DNA from: an uncultured Erysipelotrichaceae bacterium
Lineage (GTDB): Bacteria > Bacillota_I > Bacilli_A > Erysipelotrichales > Erysipelotrichaceae
Direction: 5' to 3'
Assembly: GCA_944326055.1 (NCBI GenBank)
Contig: CALVCT010000017.1
Span: forward strand, 1-34,511
DNA length: 34,511 nt
Of this stretch, positions 16,764 through 24,067 are shown in pieces (the first letter of the stretch is position 1; each line of letters opens with the position of its first letter). Below the pieces are notes generated by a model. It was not told where the DNA came from. It did not search any database and was given only the letters and a program-made list of their open reading frames with translations. The position numbers were made by a program, and so were the translations under genes.

Positions 16764-17435
16764 CTAACCTAGATACTCTCCATTATAAGATATAAGAGCA
16801 ACGTGCTCGATCGCCTCATAAGCATCAAGTGTATCGATAAAAGAGACATCTTCATCTTTGAGCCTAACTTCCATGTCAAGTTCTGTGATACCAGAGGAGA
16901 TAGATTTATTTTTGAGAGAAGAGCGTTTGGTATGTGCAGCTATTAGATCGATGATCTCTTTCTCTTTGGTGTTATCTTTAAGATGGATGACCAATAGATA
17001 AGGACGATCGATGCTTTTGCGTCTTGACATCACCACCAACATGAGACCGATGAAAAGACTGCCAAAGACAGCCAGCGGTATAAGGCCAGCGGCTAAGACG
17101 ATACCGATCGCAATAGACCAAAAAAGAAAGACGATATCTAGTGGTTCCTTGATAGCAGATCGAAAGCGGACGATCGAAAGTGCACCGACCATACCTAAAG
17201 AGAGTACGACATTTGAGACGACAGTCATGATAAGCATCGTTGTGACAAGGGTCATTCCAATAAGTGAGGTGCCAAAGCTCGCTGAATACATGATACCTGT
17301 ATAAGTCTTTTGATAGACATAATAGACAAAGATCCCAAGAAGTAGAGCTAAGATCAAAGCTACAGCCATGTCGAAAAATGAGATCGATGTCAAATTCTCA
17401 ATGAATGATGAGCGAAATATCTCCTGAAATGTCAT
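16764..17435 (-). CDS. DUF4956 membrane protein
   Basis: 223-residue protein with about four membrane helices: FFDMAVALILALLLGIFVYY, GMTLVTTMLIMTVVSNVVLS, PLDIVFLFWSIAIGIVLAAG and VFGSLFIGLMLVVMS. The conserved loop LGMVGALSIVRFRSAIKEPL is the hallmark of DUF4956. A cytoplasmic alpha/beta tail of about 80 residues follows (LLVIHLKDN..). Function is unknown. In many Firmicutes it accompanies a VTC-domain protein and CotH (from memory), as here, with an ATGA overlap to the VTC gene. It may form the membrane part of a complex that uses the VTC product. Confidence 0.85.
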   Translation of the reverse strand: MTFQEIFRSSFIENLTSISFFDMAVALILALLLGIFVYYVYQKTYTGIMYSASFGTSLIGMTLVTTMLIMTVVSNVVLSLGMVGALSIVRFRSAIKEPLDIVFLFWSIAIGIVLAAGLIPLAVFGSLFIGLMLVVMSRRKSIDRPYLLVIHLKDNTKEKEIIDLIAAHTKRSSLKNKSISSGITELDMEVRLKDEDVSFIDTLDAYEAIEHVALISYNGEYLG

Positions 17436-18112
17436 GATCGGCCTCCTATTCTACTGATCGCATATTTACTATATGATGTCCTTCTTGTATCGATGTCTAT
17501 CAGTGCTCTTATCGTATCTGGAAGATATCTGTCATATTTGATCTCTAAGATCGTATTCTCTTCAAGTTGCATATAGTTTGCATCCTGATCTAAGAAATCT
17601 TTGATCTCAAAGATCTTTGAGATATCGCTATCGAAGGTTATGCGCACATTACCATAAGGATAGACAAACGCTTCACGCTCATACCTTACGGCACTGACGG
17701 GCGCAAGTTTATTTTTAAGACGCACATAGAATTCTTTTTTAAGTTCTTCTTTACTTTTTAAAAGAAAATCGATATCACCTTCGATGATCTTCTCTACTTC
17801 ATCTTTTGAAAGTTTGACACTATCTTTTGCGCTAAGATCACCACGTTTATACTTCTTCTCTAGCTTGATGAAGCTTAGATCGTCACCATAATAGCGGATA
17901 CGAAACTTTTCTTTATAATTAAGACCTTCCGTCTTAGCCCTATATGCCCTATCATACTCATCATCAAAATATAAGCTCGTCACTAAGTAGCGTCCATTCT
18001 TACCGTGGCTGTCAAAAGGCAAAACTTTTCTAAGACGCAAGCGAAGCACCAAGTCTTCAGCTTTCGTGACTTGGTGCTTTATCTCGTGCCTTATCGGAAC
18101 TTTCTTAATCAT
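17432..18112 (-). CDS. VTC-domain protein, polyphosphate-polymerase-like
   Basis: 226-residue cytoplasmic tunnel-fold protein related to the catalytic domain of yeast Vtc4. Conserved basic and acidic tunnel residues are visible: PIRHEIKHQV, VTSLYFDDEYDRAYRAK, EKFRIRYYG, FIKLEKKYKRGDLSAKDSV, VRYEREAFVY, VRITFDSD and ILEIKYDRYLP. It may synthesise polyphosphate or bind another triphosphate; bacterial members are poorly characterised. The frame is open another 51 codons upstream, but that stretch is the other-frame reading of the lipoprotein repeats, so the ATG at 18112 (MIKKVPIRHEIK) is taken. It overlaps the lipoprotein stop by 8 bases, implying translational coupling. Confidence 0.85.
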   Translation of the reverse strand: MIKKVPIRHEIKHQVTKAEDLVLRLRLRKVLPFDSHGKNGRYLVTSLYFDDEYDRAYRAKTEGLNYKEKFRIRYYGDDLSFIKLEKKYKRGDLSAKDSVKLSKDEVEKIIEGDIDFLLKSKEELKKEFYVRLKNKLAPVSAVRYEREAFVYPYGNVRITFDSDISKIFEIKDFLDQDANYMQLEENTILEIKYDRYLPDTIRALIDIDTRRTSYSKYAISRIGGRS

Positions 18113-18893
18113 CGTAGGCACTATCGCCATAGTTACTATTACTATAATCTGACGAACTATAGTTCGATGTACCATAGTTGGTATAGCTATAATCTGTGAC
18201 ACCATCGTTATTTGGTCCATAGTCTGTATCATCGTAATCTGTGACACCATCGTTATTTGGGCCATAGTCTGTGTTATCGTAATCCGTCACTCCATCATTA
18301 TTTGGACCATAGTCTGTATCATCGTAATCCGTGACACCATCGTTATTTGGACCATAATCTGTATCGTCATAGTCAGTAAAGCCATCGCTATCTGGTCCAT
18401 AATCTGTATCGACATAACTTGTAATGCCATAATCAGTCTCATTTCTAAGATCGATCTGATTTTGCCACTTATGTGTATCGATGGTCACTTTGACTTCACT
18501 TACGACATCATCGACAAAAGATGTATATGGAATGACTGAACCTTCTTCGATCTCAATTATGACTTGACGTTTTTCGCCTTCGACTTCCTCGACAAGATAG
18601 CCTGCTTCACCGATCTTCGTCAATAATTCCGCAACAACAGCTCTCGTTTCTTTTCCAACATATGAACTGGTATCTGAAGCGATCGCTTTTCCATCGTCAT
18701 TAACACCTTTGACATCGATGACATTGCCATTTTCATCATAAGATATCGCGATCTCAGGATTGACTCTTAAAGTCAAGACGCCAGTACTAGCTAGAGTATT
18801 CTGTGTCTCTGTAGTAGATGCGCTGTTTGTTGAGCAGCCCACTAAGGTCATAACCATAGCCAGCATGATCATTAGGGTATATAACTTTTTCAT
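18105..18893 (-). CDS. Lipoprotein with an RsgI-like extracytoplasmic domain and acidic tandem repeats
   Basis: 262 residues. The signal peptide ends in a lipobox with Cys20 (LAMVMTLVGC). Residues about 38-150 resemble the extracytoplasmic domain of RsgI anti-sigma factors: LTLRVNPEIAISYDENGNVI, then GVNDDGKA, matching INPSVKIDVNRDDDVIGISG and LNDDGAY in the neighbouring RsgI, including the Asn-Pro pair (residues 45-46) at the position where RsgI proteins self-cleave. The tail is five 15-residue repeats of the type TDYDDTDYGPNNDGV and a Ser/Asn/Tyr-rich end. AAGGAGG precedes the ATG. No cytoplasmic sigma-binding part exists, so it may be a decoy, co-sensor or surface substrate. It probably has its own SigI-type promoter. 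Confidence 0.85.
   Translation of the reverse strand: MKKLYTLMIMLAMVMTLVGCSTNSASTTETQNTLASTGVLTLRVNPEIAISYDENGNVIDVKGVNDDGKAIASDTSSYVGKETRAVVAELLTKIGEAGYLVEEVEGEKRQVIIEIEEGSVIPYTSFVDDVVSEVKVTIDTHKWQNQIDLRNETDYGITSYVDTDYGPDSDGFTDYDDTDYGPNNDGVTDYDDTDYGPNNDGVTDYDNTDYGPNNDGVTDYDDTDYGPNNDGVTDYSYTNYGTSNYSSSDYSNSNYGDSAYDD
18193..18417 (-). repeat. Five tandem 45-base coding repeats
   Basis: Units start at 18193, 18238, 18283, 18328 and 18373. Each encodes a 15-residue block with TDY..TDYGP..DG. The unit at 18373-18417, nearest the N terminus, is most diverged. A length of 45 keeps the frame, so copy number can change without breaking the gene. Confidence 0.9.
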
Positions 18894-18933
18894 TTGATTC
18901 CTCCTTGGCTCTTTTGCCTTTACACTTATAGCT

Positions 18934-18961
18934 TACGTAGCTGGTTTTCTATTTTTGGGGT
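18934..18961 (-). promoter_or_regulatory. SigI-type promoter of the lipoprotein-VTC-DUF4956-CotH operon
   Basis: On the minus strand ACCCCA (18961-18956), 18 bases, CGTA (18937-18934). The A of the box is the last base of the rsgI stop codon. It resembles the ACCCC/CGWA elements described for SigI promoters of Bacillus and Clostridium; the fit of the spacing was not checked. Confidence 0.6.
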
Positions 18962-19749
18962 CAGTCATCATAATTTGAGCTATTTTCTTCATCATATTGT
19001 GAATCAGCGTAATTCGATGAAGCGTCGCTGTACTCGTACTCACTATCTTTAGTGGTATCTGGACTGATCGTTGGCGCTGGCGTGACTTGAGGTGTGGTCG
19101 CATCGTCTATATCCCCATAATCGTCATCATCATAAGAACTGTCACTTTCGATCACGATCTCTGGCATGATGATCTCTTCATGACCACTTTGGTCAGTTAT
19201 CGTGATCTTTACTTCTAGATCATCTTTGAGATGGATAAGCGTATCGTCGATAGCTTCACGTTTTTCTTTGATCCATGTAGCATCGTTAGAAGCAAATTCG
19301 ATAGCTATCGTCTGACCTTGATAGAGATATCCAAGATCGATCGCTCTATCCATCAGTTCATCAAAGACGATATCGATATCCTTGCCATCATAGTCATAAC
19401 CATCGATGAGGTATGCACCATCATCATTGAGTCCACTGATCCCTATCACATCATCATCTCTATTCACATCGATCTTGACGCTAGGATTGATCCTAAAAAG
19501 AAGTGAATCCGTCACGATACTATCCATATAGATATCAAAAGCGAAGAAAAAGATAAATACAGCAAAGACAGCGATCAATGGATAGATCGATCTCAGACCC
19601 TTCTTCTTTGGAGCAGCTTCTTTGATAAGCTCGATAGACTCTACTTCCATGCCTACTTGGTAGTCTTTATTGTAGATCTTGATGAAAGTGCCATCTTGAT
19701 CTAAAGCGATCGCATATAGCGTATGTACTTCCAAGATCAAATATCTCAT
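18961..19749 (-). CDS. rsgI: Anti-sigma-I factor RsgI
   Basis: 262-residue single-pass membrane protein that holds SigI inactive. Residues 1-45 form the cytoplasmic RsgI N-terminal domain (MRYLILEVHTLYAIALDQDG). A membrane helix spans about 55-73 (YPLIAVFAVFIFFFAFDIY). The outer domain begins LLFRINPSVKIDVNRDDD, with Asn88-Pro89 at the site where RsgI proteins undergo autoproteolysis, followed by GLNDDGAY. The C terminus is a flexible Asp/Ser/Tyr/Pro tail with no carbohydrate-binding module, unlike the clostridial cellulosome RsgIs. The ATG at 19749 is chosen because AAAGGAGGT lies nine bases before it and it overlaps the sigI stop (ATGA). Confidence 0.9.
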   Translation of the reverse strand: MRYLILEVHTLYAIALDQDGTFIKIYNKDYQVGMEVESIELIKEAAPKKKGLRSIYPLIAVFAVFIFFFAFDIYMDSIVTDSLLFRINPSVKIDVNRDDDVIGISGLNDDGAYLIDGYDYDGKDIDIVFDELMDRAIDLGYLYQGQTIAIEFASNDATWIKEKREAIDDTLIHLKDDLEVKITITDQSGHEEIIMPEIVIESDSSYDDDDYGDIDDATTPQVTPAPTISPDTTKDSEYEYSDASSNYADSQYDEENSSNYDD

Positions 19750-20462
19750 ACTGCCGTACCTCCTTTGAGGACGCGCCAAAGATGACCGCGAATGATCTCA
19801 TAACCATTAGTCAATATCACCAACATCGTTACAAGATACTTACGATGACGCTCTAAGACTTTACGCTCATTTTTATCTAAAGTCAGTCTTTGGATCGGTA
19901 GCTTCTTACTTATAAGCAGATCATCTAAGATCGAGGGATCTTCTTTAGCTTTAGCGATCATCTTTTGGATCAGGGCTTTTGTGCGCTCTTGCTTAGGCGA
20001 AGATGTCGTAAGGTCTTTAAAAGAAACACCAAAAGTCTCTAAGACTTTACTTAATTCTGAGATCTCAGCTTGCGTAGCTAATAGCCGCATATGCTCATCT
20101 GTCTTATCACGCCCATCAGTGATCATATCGATAAGTTGATCACCTTCTTCATTCTCTTTATCGAGAGATATATGATCTTTGTGCCTTGCTTCCTTACGAT
20201 CATGATCGATAAGTCGGCTGCGGATGATCATTTGAGCATAGTGCAAGAAAGTACCCCTATCCCTATCGTATGACAAGATCGCTTCATGAAAGGCGATCAT
20301 TGCGATCTGAAGTTCATCGCTGCTTTCATTTGTATAGGTGCCAGTATATTTACTGACTTCTGACTTGATAAAAGGAAGATACTCGCGTATCAATACATCA
20401 GCAGCTTCAAGGTCATATCTAGCTTGTGATACTTTTTTTAAGATCTGGTGCTCGTCTTGCAA
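19746..20462 (-). CDS. sigI: RNA polymerase sigma factor SigI
   Basis: 238-residue sigma-70-type factor of the SigI group. Region 2 includes SDELQIAMIAFHEAILSYDRDRGTF and HYAQMIIRSRLIDHDRKEAR. The SigI-specific C-terminal domain has FGVSFKDLTTSSPKQERT and LPIQRLTLDKNERKVLERHRKYL, which act as the promoter-binding domain instead of a classic region 4. The start is a TTG at 20462 with GGAGG eight bases before it. The TGA overlaps the rsgI ATG, the standard sigI-rsgI layout. It probably activates its own promoter and that of the downstream lipoprotein operon once RsgI is cleaved. Confidence 0.93.
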   Translation of the reverse strand: MQDEHQILKKVSQARYDLEAADVLIREYLPFIKSEVSKYTGTYTNESSDELQIAMIAFHEAILSYDRDRGTFLHYAQMIIRSRLIDHDRKEARHKDHISLDKENEEGDQLIDMITDGRDKTDEHMRLLATQAEISELSKVLETFGVSFKDLTTSSPKQERTKALIQKMIAKAKEDPSILDDLLISKKLPIQRLTLDKNERKVLERHRKYLVTMLVILTNGYEIIRGHLWRVLKGGTAV

Positions 20463-20485
20463 GTCTTGGTCCTCCTAGTATAGAG

Positions 20486-20514
20486 TTCGTAAGGCTTTAT
20501 ATTAAAACTGGGGT
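20486..20514 (-). promoter_or_regulatory. SigI-type autoregulatory promoter of sigI-rsgI
   Basis: On the minus strand ACCCCA (20514-20509), 19 bases, CGAA (20489-20486), followed by a short leader and GGAGG. It matches the reported ACCCCC/CGAA type of SigI elements; a housekeeping promoter may also lie here. Confidence 0.6.
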
Positions 20515-20599
20515 AGATGGTATAAAGAACTTGAAAAAGATACTTTATTTATAAGTAATCTATAGGAAACACCGCTATATAACAAGTTAAATAAATGTT

Positions 20600-20620
20600 A
20601 AAAAAGGTGACATATCACCT
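20600..20620 (-). terminator. Rho-independent terminator after the helical-protein gene
   Basis: On the minus strand AGGTGA-TATG-TCACCT followed by six T. It separates the MazG/helicase cassette from sigI. Nothing else was recognised in 20515-20673. Confidence 0.85.
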
Positions 20621-20673
20621 ATATATCACCATATTGCCGATAGTGACGAGATCGATCTAATAGTTTATAGATC

Positions 20674-21108
20674 TTAGATCTCTGCCTCTGAAAGTAAAAA
20701 GTTGAGCTCTCTTTTGATCTCTCTTATCTGATAGATGGCCTCTTCTACTTGTCTTTTAGCATCAGAGATCTTTGATTGGATGAAGACATCAGTAAAAATA
20801 TTGTCGAAGAAATAATCAGCGAAAGTCGCAAAACCACTGATATCGATGTCAAGTGTCAGGTTTTTGCCGACATCCTCTAGTTCATCTTTGAAACGTTTGA
20901 TAGCTGATCTAGCTGCTTCGATCTCATCTTTAGCGGCATCGATCCTTGAATGCTTGAGCATCGTCGTGAATAGACCACCACCAAACATATCCAACAAGCC
21001 CCAACTTCCTGCATTATCAAGCTCTCTTTGGGCTGCTTGTAATCTTTCTATCGCTTCATCAGCAGCTTCGATCGCTTCTCTTACCTCTTCGATATAATAA
21101 TATTCCAT
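20674..21108 (-). CDS. Helical hypothetical protein
   Basis: 144 residues, almost all helical. An N-terminal coiled-coil-like stretch (EEVREAIEAADEAIERLQAA) is followed by a Gly-rich turn (GSWGLLDMFGGGLFTTMLKH) and two more helices (IDAAKDEIEAARSAIKRFKD, then ISDAKRQVEEAIYQIREIKR). The GLLDMFGGG..T.LKHSRID.A pattern recurs in Firmicute hypothetical proteins (from memory), function unknown. GGGAGGTAAAG precedes the ATG and the start is two bases after the helicase stop, so it is translated from the same mRNA. It could be a structural or regulatory partner of the helicase. Confidence 0.8.
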   Translation of the reverse strand: MEYYYIEEVREAIEAADEAIERLQAAQRELDNAGSWGLLDMFGGGLFTTMLKHSRIDAAKDEIEAARSAIKRFKDELEDVGKNLTLDIDISGFATFADYFFDNIFTDVFIQSKISDAKRQVEEAIYQIREIKRELNFLLSEAEI

Positions 21109-21110
21109 CT

Positions 21111-22973
21111 TTACCTCCCTTTCAGTCTCTCTTTTAGATAAATGCTAAGTGCCTTATCGACACAATATACATAACAGCCTTTCATCCCTCTTGTCATCAA
21201 GACTTTATAAGTATCTTTTATTATCTTATCCGCTAACTTACTAGCTTCTTTACTATCTAAAGCCATTAGTTTCTTGATGCCTTTTAAGGACATGTCTGTA
21301 CTAGCACGTTTAGTATGATCAGTGATGATATGACCATCTTCATAGCGTAAGTCCTCGCCGATGATGACGCCGACATAGTCGAATTCAAGGCCTTGTACTG
21401 TATGGATACAACCTATCTGATCTACAGATCCATCATCGATGGCCCAGGTGTCAGTATTATTAAGATTCCAAGAAGCTTTGAAGTCACCGATGACGATATC
21501 GTATACATCGGGATCACTTCTGTATTGCTTGATCCAATCCCAACAATACCCTGCGACCATCCTTGATCTGTTATCGACCTTGTTTTTTTCTATGATGAGT
21601 TCTCTTACTTCATCTGGTGTATCCAAGATACGAAGATCATAGTCGTGATCGAAATCATCAGTGACATCTTCCTTTATCTCAAAGACGCTGTCGATCCATG
21701 AAAGATATGAATCGCTACCACTACATCTGAATTGTGATATCAGCGTATCTTCATATATCTCGGCATCAAAATACATCGCCCACTTCCTTATCGCTTCAGT
21801 ACTACCGATATCATCGATCGTGACGATCTGATCATCATCGACAAAGAAGATAGCCATCTTTGTAGCACTTATGATCTCCTTTATCTGATTCTCGCCATAG
21901 TTCTTATATAAGCCAGAGCGCGCATTCAAACGATGAGCTTCATCTGTGATGATACAATCAAAGGCATCTTTAGGGGCATCATAGAACTTGCTGGAATTCT
22001 GAAAGAGATTATCGACGTAAGCTTTACGGTAGCTGCCAGAAGTGAGTTTCTTGAGATAAACATTGCGCGGTGCACTGTTTTTAGTGACGTAGATAACATT
22101 TTGATCAAGATTCAAGATCCCTACTAGCATATTGATCGCCAAGACGCTCTTGCCAGTACCAGGACCACCACTAATGATATAGACTCTCTTCTTATTACTT
22201 TGTGATCTAGCGATCGCAAGTGCTCTTTCATAGATGATCTTTTGATCATCGATGAGCGTAAATTCTTTATTGCCTAGAAGTAAAGATGTGATGTTTTCTT
22301 GAAGAGACTTACTTGGTAATATACGACCATTTTCAATATGATAGAGCACATCGACATTGCCCTTTTTGATGAATCTCGCGATGAAATCTCTTAATTTCAA
22401 GACATCGTGTCTTGTGAAGACCGGTGCTTTATCAAGATAGTACTTATAGATATCATCATAGAGATCATCATCCGCTTCAGCTTCATAATTATGTAGATAA
22501 GCACAAGGCTCAAGTAAGATATGGTTCTCTCTGATATCGGCGTTGTAGTCATATAAAAGACTGGCATAAGCCCAAGCTTGATAAGCTGGATGGCTCGTTT
22601 CATGGATCCCACCTCCAATGACAGTCTTGACTATCGCATCTTTAGTTGGCACTTTTTCAACTTTTTGCCATTGTTTGAGCTCGACGATGATCGCTGTCTC
22701 TCGATCGTCTTCACCCTTACCTGAGATGACCATATCGATACGCATATTGGCACTAGGCAAACGATATGCGATCGCAACTTTCGCATCATCTGGAATGCGC
22801 CCATCATCTAAGACGTTCGACATATACTGCATCGAATTGCGCCATGCCATGAATTCATTTTTTGCTGTTCTTCGATGTAGCTTCTCTAAGACTTTCTCTT
22901 CGATCTTCCTATCGATCTCATTGGTGCGCGTATCATCGATGAACTGTCTTTTAGTTTCTTGATAGACGATCAT
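21111..22973 (-). CDS. Nuclease-like domain plus SF1 helicase (DUF2075 type)
   Basis: 620 residues, cytoplasmic. The N-terminal part carries a PD-(D/E)XK-like pattern: Asp80 in MRIDMVI and E98-L-K100 in IIVELKQW. The C-terminal part is a DUF2075/Schlafen-like superfamily 1 helicase: Walker A SGGPGTGKSVLA (about 268-279), Walker B CIITDEAHR (about 340-348), motif III-like FFVDDDQIVT, SQFRCSGSDSYLSW, and IGCIHTVQGLEFDYVGVIIG near the end with KVLMTRGMKGCYVY. The start overlaps the pyrophosphohydrolase stop (ATGA). Such nuclease-helicase proteins are suspected of roles in DNA repair or phage defence; no direct evidence here chooses between them. Confidence 0.88.
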   Translation of the reverse strand: MIVYQETKRQFIDDTRTNEIDRKIEEKVLEKLHRRTAKNEFMAWRNSMQYMSNVLDDGRIPDDAKVAIAYRLPSANMRIDMVISGKGEDDRETAIIVELKQWQKVEKVPTKDAIVKTVIGGGIHETSHPAYQAWAYASLLYDYNADIRENHILLEPCAYLHNYEAEADDDLYDDIYKYYLDKAPVFTRHDVLKLRDFIARFIKKGNVDVLYHIENGRILPSKSLQENITSLLLGNKEFTLIDDQKIIYERALAIARSQSNKKRVYIISGGPGTGKSVLAINMLVGILNLDQNVIYVTKNSAPRNVYLKKLTSGSYRKAYVDNLFQNSSKFYDAPKDAFDCIITDEAHRLNARSGLYKNYGENQIKEIISATKMAIFFVDDDQIVTIDDIGSTEAIRKWAMYFDAEIYEDTLISQFRCSGSDSYLSWIDSVFEIKEDVTDDFDHDYDLRILDTPDEVRELIIEKNKVDNRSRMVAGYCWDWIKQYRSDPDVYDIVIGDFKASWNLNNTDTWAIDDGSVDQIGCIHTVQGLEFDYVGVIIGEDLRYEDGHIITDHTKRASTDMSLKGIKKLMALDSKEASKLADKIIKDTYKVLMTRGMKGCYVYCVDKALSIYLKERLKGR

Positions 22974-23284
22974 AACTTATCATATTTGAGTGCTTTACCT
23001 TTAGCTTTAGCAACAGGATATTTGAGCTTATTCTTTTCTAACTTTCTAAGCACGACCTCTTCAACATCGACATCAAGTTTATCAGCCATGATCAGACAAT
23101 AATCAAGCACATCAGCTAGTTCATCTAAGACAGCCTCTCTATCATACTCTTCACTCCATTGAAAACACTCCAAAAGTTCGCCAGCCTCGATCGCTATCGA
23201 TCGAGCTAAACTCGCTGGTGTGTGGAACTTGTCCCAATCACGCTCTTTATTGAACTTGCGTATCGCTTCTATCGCTTTTTTCAA
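22970..23284 (-). CDS. MazG-like nucleotide pyrophosphohydrolase
   Basis: 104-residue all-helical NTP pyrophosphatase of the MazG/dUTPase superfamily. The metal-binding pattern is clear: AIEAGELLECFQWSEE, then DELADVLDYCLIMADKLD, supplying the E-xx-E and E-xxx-D ligands. HTPASLARSIAIEA is the usual helix 1 lead-in. The likely role is hydrolysis of noncanonical or signalling nucleoside triphosphates. The start is a TTG at 23284 with GGGAGG seven bases before it. It heads a cassette with the nuclease-helicase and a helical protein. Confidence 0.9.
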   Translation of the reverse strand: MKKAIEAIRKFNKERDWDKFHTPASLARSIAIEAGELLECFQWSEEYDREAVLDELADVLDYCLIMADKLDVDVEEVVLRKLEKNKLKYPVAKAKGKALKYDKL

Positions 23285-23307
23285 GGTCAGTCCTCCCTTT
23301 CTTGACT

Positions 23308-23313
23308 ATTATA
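23308..23313 (-). promoter_or_regulatory. -10 box before the MazG-like gene
   Basis: Perfect TATAAT on the minus strand but no good -35 box at 17 bases. A small palindrome, GGTCA-5 bases-TGACC (23339-23353), lies just upstream and could bind a regulator. Confidence 0.45.
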
Positions 23314-23405
23314 GACCAAATATACATCTAAAAGAAAAGGTCAATTTCTGACCATTTATCTTAGTAACGACAACTTAACATAGTATTCATGCTTTCAAGA
23401 TCATC

Positions 23406-24062
23406 TTACGATAATCCTCTCTTTTTGATATCTAGTATGTCTAAGATGTCATAGGGATCATCACATTTATATCGGCATGGTGGATCGATATCTTTGATCT
23501 TGGCCCAACGCGCTAAAGCAAAATCGACACCGGCTCGATGTGCACACTCATAGTCACTAGCTCCATCCCCCACAAACAAGACTTCATCTTTATCCACTTG
23601 GGCTAAGACTTCAAGCAGATATAGAGAAGATGGATCAGGCTTTGGTGCTTTGACGATGTCAGAAGTGATGATATAGCGCTCTTTAAAGAGCCATCTGATA
23701 TCTTTGAATGGCTTAGCGAGTTCTGGCATATCACGCATCGTTCTCGATGTTGCGATCGCTAATATATATTCATAAGCTTCAAGCTCATATAAGACTTCTT
23801 TGATATGGTCGCACAAGGGCAGATCCAATAATTTCTCTGAATGCGGCCCATAACACTCGTCCTCAAAAGCACTGATGTCTTTTTCATCGATGCCAAGATA
23901 AGCCCAAGCATAAGACGGTGTCATGAAGAAACAATTCTTGAAGTCTTGGTCATCGCGATGACGCTCAGGATAGAACTTCTCATAGGCTTTCTTGATATTA
24001 GCGATGATGGCACGTGAGTCTAAGATCGTACCATCGATGTCAAAGACGATCATCTTATACAT
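23406..24062 (-). CDS. HAD-family phosphatase (phosphoglycolate phosphatase-like)
   Basis: About 218 residues. HAD motif I is VFDIDGTILDSR near the N terminus, motif II is LAIATSRTMRD, the conserved Lys lies in VKAPKPDPSSLYLLEVL and motif IV is VLFVGDGASDYECAHRAG. A helical cap of subclass I lies between motifs I and II. An in-frame TTG at 24071 overlaps the patatin stop, but the ATG at 24062 has GAGAG nine bases before it and fits the family start (MYKMIVFDIDGT). It is co-transcribed with the patatin-like gene. The substrate is not predictable. Confidence 0.88.
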   Translation of the reverse strand: MYKMIVFDIDGTILDSRAIIANIKKAYEKFYPERHRDDQDFKNCFFMTPSYAWAYLGIDEKDISAFEDECYGPHSEKLLDLPLCDHIKEVLYELEAYEYILAIATSRTMRDMPELAKPFKDIRWLFKERYIITSDIVKAPKPDPSSLYLLEVLAQVDKDEVLFVGDGASDYECAHRAGVDFALARWAKIKDIDPPCRYKCDDPYDILDILDIKKRGLS

Positions 24063-24067
24063 GATAC

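Noticed and set aside
18113-18265. N-terminal extension of the VTC protein rich in Met/Gln/Ile/Thr/Val repeats
   Set aside because: It is the other-frame reading of the 45-base lipoprotein repeats, whose period keeps all frames open; the VTC family begins near 18112.
18193-18417. Possible CRISPR array
   Set aside because: Units are contiguous 45-base in-frame coding repeats with no unique spacers.
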